From Hahellaceae bacterium (GTDB taxonomy: Bacteria > Pseudomonadota > Gammaproteobacteria > Pseudomonadales > Oleiphilaceae), in the NCBI GenBank assembly GCA_024234505.1, contig JACKOD010000004.1, positions 396,001 through 460,000 of the forward strand: a stretch of 64,000 bases of DNA, read 5' to 3'. The position numbers and the translations under genes were made by a program. This document shows, piece after piece, positions 52,896 through 62,119 of the stretch (the stretch's first letter is position 1; every line of letters starts with the position of its first letter). Under the pieces are notes generated by a model. That model had not been told where the DNA came from. It ran no database searches and was given only the letters and a program-made list of their open reading frames with translations.

Positions 52896-54182
52896 CTATT
52901 TTCCGAGTCGTGCAAATACTCGCTTGGCAGCTTCAATGGTTGTGTTTAAATCCTCGGTGGTGTGTGCTGCGGAAACAAATCCGGCTTCGAAGGCAGAGGG
53001 CGCGAAATAGACACCCTCTTCAATCATTCCATGAAAAAAGGCTTTAAATCGTTCAGTATCACAACGCATCACTTCGTCAAAGGTGGATACCTGCGGATTC
53101 TCGGTGAAGAAGAGCCCGAACATGCCGCCTACCTGGCTGGTGGTAAAGGGAATGCCGGCCTGTTTTGCTGCGTCCTCTAGCCCTTGGGTGAGCATTTTTG
53201 TTTTTTCTCCGAGATTCTCGAAAAAGCCGGGCTCAGAAATAGCCTGCAACATGGTCAGCCCCGCCCGCATGGCAATGGGATTACCTGATAGCGTGCCCGC
53301 CTGGTAAACCGGCCCAACGGGGGCAATAAAGTCCATGATCTCACGCTTGCCACCAAATGCACCGACAGGCATTCCGCCGCCAATGACTTTGCCCAGCGTC
53401 GTGAGGTCTGGTGTGATCTGGTAAAGAGACTGCGCGCCACCCAGGGCCACCCTGAAGCCGGTCATGACTTCATCAAAGATGAGCACAGCGCCATATTGAT
53501 CACAAACGTCTCGCAAGCCCTGGAGAAAACCGGGTACGGGAGGAATGCAGTTCATGTTTCCTGCCACGGGTTCGACAATAATCGTCGCGATTTGATGGCC
53601 CAATTCGGCAAATAAAGACTTTACTGCGTCAATATCGTTGTAAGGCAGGGTGAGCGTGTGCTGTGCTAAATCGGCAGGAATGCCCGGGGATGAGGGGACG
53701 CCCAGCGTCAGCGCACCAGAACCGGCTTTCACCAATAAAGAGTCTGCATGCCCGTGATAGCAGCCTTCAAACTTTAAAATTTTGTCCCGACCCGTATAAC
53801 CTCTGGCCAGACGGATGGCACTCATGGTGGCTTCGGTTCCGGAACTCACCATTCGTACTTTTTGCATTGAAGGAACCAGCTCGCAAACCTTTTGTGCCAT
53901 CTCGAGTTCAATTGCGGTAGGTGCACCAAAGCTCAGCCCGTTCTGTAACTGATCAATAACTGCCGCAATGACGTCAGGATGTGCATGGCCGAGTATCATT
54001 GGACCCCAGGAGCCTACGTAATCAATATATTTCCGGTCGTCTTCATCAATGATGTAAGCACCTTCACCTTTTTTGAAGAAGATAGGGTTTCCTCCTACGC
54101 CCTTAAATGCTCGGACGGGAGAGTTTACGCCGCCAGGAATGAGCGCCTGTGCTGCCGTAAAAAGCTGATCTGAGTGTGACAT
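52896..54182 (-). CDS. hemL: glutamate-1-semialdehyde 2,1-aminomutase
   Basis: 428 residues from ATG 54182 (MSHSDQLFTAAQALIPGGVNSPVRAFKGVGG), with AAGGA ahead. VRMVSSGTEATMSAIRLARG, the Asp of LIFDEVMTGFR and the PLP lysine in TLGKVIGGGMPVGAFGG are conserved. It converts glutamate-1-semialdehyde to 5-aminolevulinate for tetrapyrrole synthesis. It is followed upstream on the same strand by thiE. Confidence 0.97.
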   Translation of the reverse strand: MSHSDQLFTAAQALIPGGVNSPVRAFKGVGGNPIFFKKGEGAYIIDEDDRKYIDYVGSWGPMILGHAHPDVIAAVIDQLQNGLSFGAPTAIELEMAQKVCELVPSMQKVRMVSSGTEATMSAIRLARGYTGRDKILKFEGCYHGHADSLLVKAGSGALTLGVPSSPGIPADLAQHTLTLPYNDIDAVKSLFAELGHQIATIIVEPVAGNMNCIPPVPGFLQGLRDVCDQYGAVLIFDEVMTGFRVALGGAQSLYQITPDLTTLGKVIGGGMPVGAFGGKREIMDFIAPVGPVYQAGTLSGNPIAMRAGLTMLQAISEPGFFENLGEKTKMLTQGLEDAAKQAGIPFTTSQVGGMFGLFFTENPQVSTFDEVMRCDTERFKAFFHGMIEEGVYFAPSAFEAGFVSAAHTTEDLNTTIEAAKRVFARLGK

Positions 54183-54191
54183 GGTCAATCC

Positions 54192-54851
54192 TTATTCGTC
54201 TTCTGTGGTGAGAATGTCTGATAGTTTGCTGAATGCCTGTGCCCTGGCGGTAATCGTCCGCGAGTCGCTTAAGTCAGTCACGGCGAAGAGGCTATGTATA
54301 ACCGCTATCATAGAGGCTCCGGCCGCCAGTGTGCTTTGCGCGTTATCAAGAGTGATGCCACCAATGGCGACAATCGGTATAGAAAATTGTGATTTAGCCT
54401 GCGTTAACAGTGACAGAGGCGCCGCAGGGGCGTCTGGTTTACTTTTGGAATCAAAAAAGCGCCCGAAAGCGAGGTAGTTCGCACCTGCTTGCAATGACTC
54501 TCTGGCAAAATCGAGCGAAGCGTGACAGGTGGCACCAATAATTGCGGCAGGACCCAGAAGTTGGCGCGCGAGTGTTATGTCCCCGTCAGCGCGGCCTAAA
54601 TGTACTCCGTGAGCGCCAACGCGTTGGCATAGCCGGATATCATCGTTGATGATCAGCGGGCGATCATAGTCTCTGCACAGGTCAAACAGGTTCTTCGCTG
54701 TTTTCAGACGATCAACTTCGGAGGATATTTTGTCCCGATACTGGATGACACGAGCCCCGCCTTTTAGTGCCGCCTCGACGTGATTTACCAGATGGTTTTG
54801 GCTGAGTTCGGGAGCCGTAATCGCATAAAGCCCCGTAAGTAGATTATTCAT
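54192..54851 (-). CDS. thiE: thiamine-phosphate synthase ThiE
   Basis: 219 residues with a TIM-barrel pattern: VIQYRDKI, LIINDDIRLCQRVGAHGVHLGRADGD, IIGATCH, YLAFGRFFDSKSKPDA and IVAIGGITLDNA. It joins HMP-PP and thiazole phosphate to form thiamine phosphate. It overlaps thiD by eight bases and lies nine bases before hemL, so thiD-thiE-hemL are probably one transcript. Confidence 0.95.
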   Translation of the reverse strand: MNNLLTGLYAITAPELSQNHLVNHVEAALKGGARVIQYRDKISSEVDRLKTAKNLFDLCRDYDRPLIINDDIRLCQRVGAHGVHLGRADGDITLARQLLGPAAIIGATCHASLDFARESLQAGANYLAFGRFFDSKSKPDAPAAPLSLLTQAKSQFSIPIVAIGGITLDNAQSTLAAGASMIAVIHSLFAVTDLSDSRTITARAQAFSKLSDILTTEDE

Positions 54852-55632
54852 AGACCGGGTTGAGAATCCTTTTGCCTGATGATAGTCGTGTCGCTCTCTG
54901 TATCGCCGCGGATACTTTCAGTTGTGCCTGTTCGACAGCTTTTATCAGCGAGACACCGTGTGCCATATAACCCGTGATGGCACTCGCAAGCGCACAGCCG
55001 GTGCCCCGAAAATCGCCCTGAATTCGAGGAATGGAAAACCGGTGCTCACCTTCATTTGCGGTCAACAGGAAATTGTCGATAGTATTTTCCTGCACGTCGT
55101 GTCCACCGGTGATCAGAACATTTTTGCATCCACGGCTTAATAGTGTTCTCGCTGCCTGATTCGTCTCAGTCAGTCCGGTCAATTGCTGTGCTTCAGGGCC
55201 ATTGGGAGTTAACAGGGTACAATGAGGCAGTAGTGACGCTAAAGCGGTAATGCCTTCTTCACGGTTAAGCTGGCCTCCTCCGGAAGCACCGAGTACCGGA
55301 TCGATTATCACCGGAATATCTTGCCGTGCGCGTAAATATCCGGCTAACACCTCGGCGATGGCCGCGCTGCCAATCGCACCCACTTTTATTGCAGCAATAG
55401 GAAGATCGGAAAAAATATAGTGTAGTTGCTGCATTGCAATGTCGGGATCCACAGGACAAGTTTCGACAAACTGTGTACTGCTTTGAACTGTTAATGTGCT
55501 GACAACGGCAGCCACATGGCATCCTTGGCTGAGTAGCATTCGTTGATCAGCGAGTAGCCCCGCACAACCCAGCGGATCAAATCCACTAACGCAAAGTACG
55601 GCAGGGCGAACAGGATGTGTTATTTGCAGCAT
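54844..55632 (-). CDS. thiD: hydroxymethylpyrimidine/phosphomethylpyrimidine kinase ThiD
   Basis: 262 residues. VLCVSGFDPLGCAGLLADQRML, AIKVGAIGS, PVIIDPVLGASGG and GDFRGTGCALASAITGYMAHG are ribokinase-family motifs. It phosphorylates HMP and HMP-P in thiamine synthesis. Its start shares one base with the stop of hemJ, and its end overlaps thiE. Confidence 0.95.
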   Translation of the reverse strand: MLQITHPVRPAVLCVSGFDPLGCAGLLADQRMLLSQGCHVAAVVSTLTVQSSTQFVETCPVDPDIAMQQLHYIFSDLPIAAIKVGAIGSAAIAEVLAGYLRARQDIPVIIDPVLGASGGGQLNREEGITALASLLPHCTLLTPNGPEAQQLTGLTETNQAARTLLSRGCKNVLITGGHDVQENTIDNFLLTANEGEHRFSIPRIQGDFRGTGCALASAITGYMAHGVSLIKAVEQAQLKVSAAIQRATRLSSGKRILNPVYE

Positions 55633-56060
55633 TAAAAGGGTTTCACTACAACGAGAATAACGACTGCAATCAGTATGAGTACAGGAAACTCATTGAACCA
55701 GCGATAGAATACATGAGAATGCGTGTTTAGATCGTCGCGAAACTTACGTAACAGTACGCCACAATACAGATGGTATCCCACCAGAATGCCGATTAGCGTC
55801 AGTTTTGCGTGCAACCATCCTCCGCTGATGTAACCTCCGGGCAACAAGCTGATGAGCCATGCTCCCAGTGCGATGGTGGCTATCATAGAGGGGGTCATAA
55901 TGCCGCGATAGAGCTTTCGTTCCATGACTTTAAACTGCGCCTTGCCTGTCTCTTCATCGCTCATTGCATGGTAGACAAAAAGGCGGGGCAAATAAAAAAG
56001 TCCGGCGAACCAGCATACGACAGCAATAATGTGAAACGCCTTAACCCAAAGCAGCAGCAT
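55632..56060 (-). CDS. hemJ: HemJ-type protoporphyrinogen IX oxidase
   Basis: 142 residues and four membrane helices. LLLWVKAFHIIAVVCWFAGLFYLPRLFVYH carries the conserved His, and KLYRGIMTPSMIATIALG and WLHAKLTLIGILVGYHLYCG carry further conserved residues. It oxidises protoporphyrinogen IX in heme synthesis. Position next to hemL and the thi genes fits a tetrapyrrole/cofactor cluster. Confidence 0.9.
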   Translation of the reverse strand: MLLLWVKAFHIIAVVCWFAGLFYLPRLFVYHAMSDEETGKAQFKVMERKLYRGIMTPSMIATIALGAWLISLLPGGYISGGWLHAKLTLIGILVGYHLYCGVLLRKFRDDLNTHSHVFYRWFNEFPVLILIAVVILVVVKPF

Positions 56061-56081
56061 GGTGTCGCTCTCCTTTCAAAA

Positions 56082-57884
56082 TTATTTCCTCTTATACTGA
56101 TAGTAACTTTCAACGTCTGATTTTGTAATAACCCCTTGTACGGAGGTTAACATGGGGGCAGAGATGCGTTCTATATAGAGCGCTTCTGCGCTGGTTTCAT
56201 TAAATCGATCAAGTGCTTCCTGCAGGGTGGCCTGAGAATGCAGAGAGGCGACATCCTTTCGCTGTGCGGGCATCGCCAGCAAATCAATCAACATTGGCGC
56301 TACGTCTTGTTCATTTTCCAATGCTTTGAATACCGGCTCCTTTTCTTCTAAAAAGCGCGCTAGATCAACGGCAGGCAACAGCGCCAAGGGGCATTTATCG
56401 CCGTCGACCAGTATCCAGCGAGGCTCCTTCTTAAGAATTTCTTTCGCTTTAGCGTAGTCAATTTGCTTGTTGGCCCGTTCAAATTTGCGCTCCATGATCG
56501 AGCCGACACCGACCCTGCGAAGCGCTTGCAGAACGGGCTCGTTTTGATAATCCAGACCTTGCAGTTTTAACAGGGTTAAAAAAACAGATTTCTGCTTAAA
56601 AACTTCGCTGGCGATCATACTCGAAACTACGATTGCCAGCATACCCGGAAGAATAATGTTAGGGTTTTGCGTGAGTTCAAGCAGTGCCATAAGCGCTGCC
56701 AGGGGAGCCTGTAGTGTCGCCCCCATCATTGCGCCCATGCCAATCATTGCGTAAAAGCCAGGCGATGAAGCCGTATCGGGAGCAAAGACCGCCCCGAGCA
56801 AACCCATGGCCGCGCCGAGTGTCGCACCAATAAACAGTGTCGGGCCGACCAGTCCATTTGGCATGCCAAGCCCGGAAGCCAGTGATGTAACCACCAGTTT
56901 GATGACCGCAATCGCAAGGAGTGTCAGGATAGGTAACTGTCCGAATAACGCCTCGTTAACGGTATCATACCCGGCCCCCATGATTTGCGGATAGAGCATC
57001 GCAGCAAGGCCGGTCAGCACGCCCGCGCCTAGAATGCGCCAATGAATCGGTCTGCTTTTGAGATGCTGGGTGAGCGTGATCAGTTTGACAAAAGCAGCAG
57101 ATGCACACCCAATAACCACGGCAAGGCAAATGACATAAGGGACTTCGAGAAGGGAGTTCATGTTCAATTGCAGCACCAGAAATGCCGGTTCTGCACCTAG
57201 CACAGATTGAGTAATCAGCGCTGCCGTCACAGATGCCAGAATTACCGGTGTAAACCCGGCAATGCTGTACTCCATCATGACCACTTCCATTGCGAAAATG
57301 ACACCCGCAATCGGAGTATTAAATGATGCCGAAATGGCCGCCGCCGTGCCACAGCCCACAAGTAGACGAATGCTATTATTAGGCAGTCCCATACGCTGTC
57401 CCAGCAAGCTGGAACAGGCCGCCCCCAGATGAACCGCCGGACCTTCGCGTCCTGCAGATTGGCCAGTGGTGAGGGTTATCAAACCAGCAGCAAATTGAAT
57501 CAATGCACTTCGGAAACTAATATGCCCCTGATGATAGTTTAATCGTTCCATCACTAACGAAACGCCAAGCCGCCGCTCATGTGACTGAAGTCTGTGCCAC
57601 AGTATCGCAATGAGAATGCTGCCTGCAAAGGGCAAAGTAAATCGACTCAAGAGGCCCAGTGCCTCAAAGTTTTCCGGATTCTGCGCGGGGAGCAACCTTT
57701 CCAGTGGCCATTCGATTGCCCAGCGAAACAACAAAATAACGGCCGCTGTCAGGGTGCCGGAAAGTAGTCCCAAAAGCGCGAGTTGAGGAAGCGCATCCAC
57801 ACTGGCAAGTCGGCGACGGAAAATTTGGGCGTAGCTTTCAACTATCTTTCGTAGCAGCATGGAATTGGATGAGAAGGTGATCAT
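56082..57884 (-). CDS. CLC-family chloride channel/transporter with CBS domains
   Basis: 600 residues. The membrane domain shows GREGPAVHLGAACSSLLGQ with the gating glutamate, GLGMPNGLVGPTLFIGATLG and internal symmetry typical of CLC proteins. The last 170 residues hold two CBS-like repeats. The gating Glu suggests H+/Cl- exchange rather than a passive channel. It lies 21 bases upstream of hemJ on the same strand. Confidence 0.93.
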   Translation of the reverse strand: MITFSSNSMLLRKIVESYAQIFRRRLASVDALPQLALLGLLSGTLTAAVILLFRWAIEWPLERLLPAQNPENFEALGLLSRFTLPFAGSILIAILWHRLQSHERRLGVSLVMERLNYHQGHISFRSALIQFAAGLITLTTGQSAGREGPAVHLGAACSSLLGQRMGLPNNSIRLLVGCGTAAAISASFNTPIAGVIFAMEVVMMEYSIAGFTPVILASVTAALITQSVLGAEPAFLVLQLNMNSLLEVPYVICLAVVIGCASAAFVKLITLTQHLKSRPIHWRILGAGVLTGLAAMLYPQIMGAGYDTVNEALFGQLPILTLLAIAVIKLVVTSLASGLGMPNGLVGPTLFIGATLGAAMGLLGAVFAPDTASSPGFYAMIGMGAMMGATLQAPLAALMALLELTQNPNIILPGMLAIVVSSMIASEVFKQKSVFLTLLKLQGLDYQNEPVLQALRRVGVGSIMERKFERANKQIDYAKAKEILKKEPRWILVDGDKCPLALLPAVDLARFLEEKEPVFKALENEQDVAPMLIDLLAMPAQRKDVASLHSQATLQEALDRFNETSAEALYIERISAPMLTSVQGVITKSDVESYYQYKRK

Positions 57885-58079
57885 ATCGAGTTAGGTGTTG
57901 ACGTCACTGTCAACAATGAAGTTCTTATTGTAACCAGCGATTGCACAAGCGTAAAACACGAAGCTGAAAAGACCCTTGTTTTGTGTTTGCCATGCTAGAA
58001 TTGCGCAAAGGCTTAGCGGTCGAATTACACATCTTATGTGTTAAATTGCTCGATTTAATATATTGAAAGGAGTTTGCGG

Positions 58080-59126
58080 GTGATTAAGGTTGGTATTGTC
58101 GGGGGAACAGGGTACACCGGTGTCGAATTGCTTCGGTTACTGGCACAACATCCGGATGTGAAACTAGAGGTCATCACTTCCCGCTCTGAAGCGGATGTTA
58201 AAGTGGCTGATATGTATCCTAATTTACGTGGCCATGTTGATCTGTGTTTTTCCGTACCCGATGTTGATGTGTTAGCAGCGTGCGATCTCGTTTTTTATGC
58301 GACACCTAATGGTGTGGCAATGAAACAGGTGCCAGAACTACTTGAAAAAGGTGTTCGGATCGTGGATCTGGCGGCCGACTTTCGTATCAAGGATGCGCAG
58401 CTTTGGAGTAAATGGTATGGCGAAACGCATGCCTGTCCCCAAGTGCTGAATGAAGCTGTGTACGGATTGCCAGAGATGTTCCGTGAGCAAATTCGTGCCG
58501 CGCGACTGGTAGCGAACCCCGGTTGCTATCCAACTGCAGTTCAACTGGGTTTTATGCCACTTCTAAAAAATAAATTGATTGATGAGACCCGCTTGATTGC
58601 CGATGCCAAATCCGGAGTCAGTGGCGCGGGACGAAGTGCTAAAGTGGCCAATCTGCTTTGTGAAGTGAGCGAAAGTTTTAAAGCTTATGGCGTATCGGGA
58701 CATCGACATATTCCCGAAATTAAACAAGGCTTGGCGATTGTACAGGGAAGTGAGGTGGGTCTGACTTTTGTGCCGCATTTGGTACCCATGATTCGAGGTA
58801 TAGAGGCTACGCTGTATGCAGAACTGAATGATCGGGGCGCAGGAATGAGTCTGGATGAAATTCACGCGATTTACTCCGAAGCATTCGCTACAGAGCAATT
58901 TGTAGATGTTCTGCCATTGGGCGGTATTCCTGAAACGCGTTCAGTAAAAGGTACTAATACCTGCCGGATGGCTATTTTTCGCCAGGAAGGAAGCAACACG
59001 CTCATCGTGTCTTCCGTTATCGACAATCTGGTTAAAGGCGCTGCGGGGCAGGCGGTGCAAAATATGAATATCATGTTTGGTCTGCCTGAATCGAGAGGAC
59101 TTGATCAAATCGCAGTGCTACCTTGA
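58080..59126 (+). CDS. argC: N-acetyl-gamma-glutamyl-phosphate reductase ArgC
   Basis: 348 residues from GTG 58080 (MIKVGIVGGTGYTGVELLRLL), with GAAAGGAG seven bases ahead. The NADP-binding GGTGYTG and catalytic cysteine in ANPGCYPTAV are present, with AKSGVSGAGRSAK and GHRHIPEI conserved. It carries out the third step of arginine synthesis. It starts a plus-strand run with the DUF6776, bactofilin and erpA genes. Confidence 0.96.
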   Translation: MIKVGIVGGTGYTGVELLRLLAQHPDVKLEVITSRSEADVKVADMYPNLRGHVDLCFSVPDVDVLAACDLVFYATPNGVAMKQVPELLEKGVRIVDLAADFRIKDAQLWSKWYGETHACPQVLNEAVYGLPEMFREQIRAARLVANPGCYPTAVQLGFMPLLKNKLIDETRLIADAKSGVSGAGRSAKVANLLCEVSESFKAYGVSGHRHIPEIKQGLAIVQGSEVGLTFVPHLVPMIRGIEATLYAELNDRGAGMSLDEIHAIYSEAFATEQFVDVLPLGGIPETRSVKGTNTCRMAIFRQEGSNTLIVSSVIDNLVKGAAGQAVQNMNIMFGLPESRGLDQIAVLP

Positions 59127-59137
59127 GGTCTGGTTGA

Positions 59138-59878
59138 GTGAAGCCTAGTGATAACAAACTGATTATTGTTACTTATAAGCCAGGGCAGCGTTTACGTAGG
59201 CGGATTTTTTTTGGTTTGTCGTGTGTCGCGATCGCTGTGACTGGATTTTGGTCTGGTTATAGTCGCGAGTCGGCGATGTTTGCCCATGAACGCGAAGAAA
59301 TGGTGCGTATTCGGGCAGAAAAAGAGGCGCTTCAACAGGAACTTTATGAGCTACGCGGCCAGAACGAGTCCATGCGTCAGGAATTGGTGGTGTTGGATCG
59401 CGGTCGGGCCGTCGATGAAGTTGCACAGCGTGGTGCGCTGGAAACCATACAGAAACTCGAAAACTCAGTGCGACAGCTTCGTGAGGACGTTACGTTTTAT
59501 AAGCGAATTATGGCTCCCTCTTCCAATACGAAAGGGTTGACCATTCAGAAGCTTGAACTGGGCAACAGCGCACGAGAAAAAAAATACACTTATAAGCTCG
59601 TGTTAACCCAGATGACAGACAATAAACGCTATATTGAAGGTGTCGTTGCGGTCAATCTGATTGGTGAGCGAAATGGTGAGGCTGAAGTGCTTCCGCTGCG
59701 TGATGTTTCTGCGGACGTTCAAGAGCTGGGCATCAAGTTCAGATTTCGTTATTTCCAGGAGATTTCCGGAGAGATAACGTTGCCCGATGATTTTAAACCG
59801 GTAAAGGTGCAGGTTGTCGCTCAGGCGAGTGGTAAGAATGCGTCATCCATTGAACAGTCATTTGATTGGAGTATCTGA
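59138..59878 (+). CDS. DUF6776 family membrane-anchored coiled-coil protein
   Basis: 246 residues from GTG 59138. One N-terminal membrane helix (IFFGLSCVAIAVTGFWSGY) is followed by a coiled coil (EREEMVRIRAEKEALQQELYELRGQNESMRQEL) and a beta-rich C-terminal domain (KYTYKLVLTQMTDNKRYIEGVVAVNLIG). It belongs to a conserved family found between argC and the bactofilin gene in pseudomonads. Function unknown; a link to envelope shape through the bactofilin is possible. Confidence 0.85.
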   Translation: MKPSDNKLIIVTYKPGQRLRRRIFFGLSCVAIAVTGFWSGYSRESAMFAHEREEMVRIRAEKEALQQELYELRGQNESMRQELVVLDRGRAVDEVAQRGALETIQKLENSVRQLREDVTFYKRIMAPSSNTKGLTIQKLELGNSAREKKYTYKLVLTQMTDNKRYIEGVVAVNLIGERNGEAEVLPLRDVSADVQELGIKFRFRYFQEISGEITLPDDFKPVKVQVVAQASGKNASSIEQSFDWSI

Positions 59879-59923
59879 TTGGTCATCGCAGCATTGAAAA
59901 CACAGTATGAAAAGGGGATAGCT

Positions 59924-60505
59924 ATGTGGGTAAAAAAGAAAGCGACAACCAAGCCCAAGTCGCATGGCCATTTTGACACACTCATTTCGAGCAAGACGCA
60001 ACTGGAAGGCGACCTGACATTCAGTGGCGGTCTTCATGTAGATGGCAGGATCAAGGGAACGATTCGCGCAGCGGACAATAGCGATGCAGTGGTCAGAATC
60101 AGCGATGTGGGTGAGGTTGACGGCGATGTTATTGCTCCTCATATTATCATCAATGGTACGGTGCATGGTGATGTGCATTCCTCCCAACATATCGAGTTAG
60201 CCGCAAATGCCTCGATCAAAGGTGATGTGTATTATCATTTAATAGAAATGGTAATGGGGGCGGAAGTAAACGGGAATCTGGTGCATCACAAATCGCCTGT
60301 GGCGGTAGAGTCTGCTAAATCAGAGCTGCCTGAGCCGGCGTCTCTGCAGCCAAAGGCAACGAAGGCGGAGAAATTAGCCGTGCCTGTCGCGACCATGACA
60401 CAGGTTAAAGAAAAAGAAATCACGTCGGCACCTCAAATAAATGAGAGCGAGAAAAATAAAACGCCAAATGTGAATTATGATAAGAGTGCAATATTGAATA
60501 ATTGA
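59924..60505 (+). CDS. bactofilin (polymer-forming cytoskeletal protein)
   Basis: 193 residues from ATG 59924 (MWVKKKATTKPKSHGHFDTLISS), with AAGGGG ahead. The DUF583 beta-helix is clear: TQLEGDLTFSGGLHVDGRIKGTI, GEVDGDVIAPHIIINGTVHGDVHSS and HIELAANASIKGDVYYHLIEM. A low-complexity Lys/Glu/Pro tail follows. Bactofilins polymerise without nucleotide and often position cell-wall enzymes. A peptidoglycan DD-endopeptidase-like gene lies three genes on. Confidence 0.92.
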   Translation: MWVKKKATTKPKSHGHFDTLISSKTQLEGDLTFSGGLHVDGRIKGTIRAADNSDAVVRISDVGEVDGDVIAPHIIINGTVHGDVHSSQHIELAANASIKGDVYYHLIEMVMGAEVNGNLVHHKSPVAVESAKSELPEPASLQPKATKAEKLAVPVATMTQVKEKEITSAPQINESEKNKTPNVNYDKSAILNN

Positions 60506-60565
60506 CTAATTTAGTCTGATAATCGGATAATGTCCCCATTGTTCTGTTATTGAGGTTAAAAGAAA

Positions 60566-60919
60566 ATGTCTGCAGTTGAGTCGCATATTCCCACGCCGCT
60601 GGTGTTTACCGATGCTGCTGCTGCAAAAGTCAGGAGTCTGGTTGAGGAAGAGGAAAATCCCGATCTGAAACTACGGGTTTTTGTGACAGGAGGGGGATGC
60701 TCGGGTTTTCAATATGGCTTCACGTTTGATGAAGCTATGGCGGATGACGATACCGCCATCGAAAATCAGGGTGTAAAGCTCGTTGTTGATGCACTTAGCT
60801 ACCAGTATTTGGTTGGTGCGACTGTGGACTATACGGAAGGATTGCAGGGGTCTCAGTTTGTTATCAAAAATCCGAACGCATCTTCCACCTGTGGATGCGG
60901 ATCTTCATTTTCGGTGTAA
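60566..60919 (+). CDS. erpA: iron-sulfur cluster insertion protein ErpA
   Basis: 117 residues. LKLRVFVTGGGCSGFQYGFTFDE and SSTCGCGSSF supply the three conserved A-type cysteines (Cys in GGGCSG and the CGCG pair). It transfers Fe-S clusters to target proteins. It is the last gene of the plus-strand run and convergent with anmK. Confidence 0.96.
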   Translation: MSAVESHIPTPLVFTDAAAAKVRSLVEEEENPDLKLRVFVTGGGCSGFQYGFTFDEAMADDDTAIENQGVKLVVDALSYQYLVGATVDYTEGLQGSQFVIKNPNASSTCGCGSSFSV

Positions 60920-60938
60920 GTAGCGCATTCAAGTATGT

Positions 60939-60954
60939 GGCCGATTCATCGGCC
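60939..60954. terminator. short hairpin between erpA and anmK
   Basis: GGCCGA-TTCA-TCGGCC lies between the stops of the two convergent genes. No T-tract follows, so it is at most a weak terminator. Confidence 0.4.
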
Positions 60955-60959
60955 ATTAC

Positions 60960-62108
60960 TTAGGCGGGGTATATGCCGCCTAAAATTCTTGCGCTATGTG
61001 CTCCCGTAACTTCTGGCAAGTTTCCTGTTAATCCCATCATTGTTCGGTATGCAAGCCAGGCAAACGCTGTTGCTTCCACTAACTGAGGCGAGAGCCCGAA
61101 GGAATCGGTGGTATTAACATTGAATTGTGGCAGCAGGCTGGCAAGTGTTTGCATTAGAAGCTGGTTCTTGGCCCCCCCTCCGCAGACAAAAATTTCCGGA
61201 ACTAGCGAGTGGGAATCAAGTTGTTGTATTGCCTGAATGCAATCGCTTGCGATTGTTTGTGCAGTTAGTTGCAACAGTGTGCGCTGAACGGATGCCGGGG
61301 TTAAGTGAGGTTGTTGGATCAGTGATAGCTTTTCCGGAAGCCAATGCTCGTTAAAGTAATCTCTGCCAGTACTTTTAGGGGCTGGGGTATTAAAAAAAGC
61401 ATCGTTCAGTAATGTGTCCAATAACGCGGGCGACACTTCGTCCGTGCTTGCCCACTCACCGTTATTGTCAAATTCATGACCAAGGTGTTTCATACACCAG
61501 GCATCCATAAGTACATTACCAGGGCCAATATCCCATCCTGTCACAGGTTGTTGCAGGTCTGCCGGTAAAACTGAAATATTGCTGATTCCGCCAATGTTAA
61601 CTATGAGTCGGTTTACATCAGGTGATCGAAAGGCTTCAGCGTGAAATGCCGGGACGAGCGGGGCTCCCTGTCCGCCGGCGGCAATATCCCGGCGTCTGAA
61701 ATCGGCAACAGTAGTAATACCTGTCAGTTCTGCAATCGTGTTTGGGTCGCCTAACTGCAATGTATACGCAGGGCGGTGGTTAGGAGCGTGTCGAACGGTC
61801 TGTCCGTGGCTACCAATGGCTTTGATTTCTGTGCTGAGAACGCCAGCTTTAGCGCAAAGCTGATTCACCGCAGTTGCGGATAATTCACCAAAATGTCTGT
61901 CCAGACAGGCATAGCGAGATAGGTCGTCCACTCCCGGTGCATTTAACGCAATCAGCGCCCGCTTTAAATCAGGGTCTATAGATTGAGTGTGATGGCAGAT
62001 AACGTTAAAGGAAAATGTCGCCTTTCGGGAAAAACCAACAAGGATCGCATCCAATGCATCCATGCTGGTCCCGCTCATTAGGCCGATATATAAGTCCGTC
62101 TCGCTCAT
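60960..62108 (-). CDS. anmK: anhydro-N-acetylmuramic acid kinase
   Basis: 382 residues from ATG 62108 (MSETDLYIGLMSGTSMDALDAILV). GSHGQTVRHAP, QLGDPNTIAELTGI, VADFRRRDIAAGGQGAPLVP, NIGGISNISVL and FVCGGGAKN are conserved. It phosphorylates anhMurNAc in peptidoglycan recycling. It overlaps or abuts the preceding M23 peptidase gene (stop at 62120), consistent with a wall-recycling operon. Confidence 0.95.
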   Translation of the reverse strand: MSETDLYIGLMSGTSMDALDAILVGFSRKATFSFNVICHHTQSIDPDLKRALIALNAPGVDDLSRYACLDRHFGELSATAVNQLCAKAGVLSTEIKAIGSHGQTVRHAPNHRPAYTLQLGDPNTIAELTGITTVADFRRRDIAAGGQGAPLVPAFHAEAFRSPDVNRLIVNIGGISNISVLPADLQQPVTGWDIGPGNVLMDAWCMKHLGHEFDNNGEWASTDEVSPALLDTLLNDAFFNTPAPKSTGRDYFNEHWLPEKLSLIQQPHLTPASVQRTLLQLTAQTIASDCIQAIQQLDSHSLVPEIFVCGGGAKNQLLMQTLASLLPQFNVNTTDSFGLSPQLVEATAFAWLAYRTMMGLTGNLPEVTGAHSARILGGIYPA

Positions 62109-62119
62109 TTGTGCGCCTA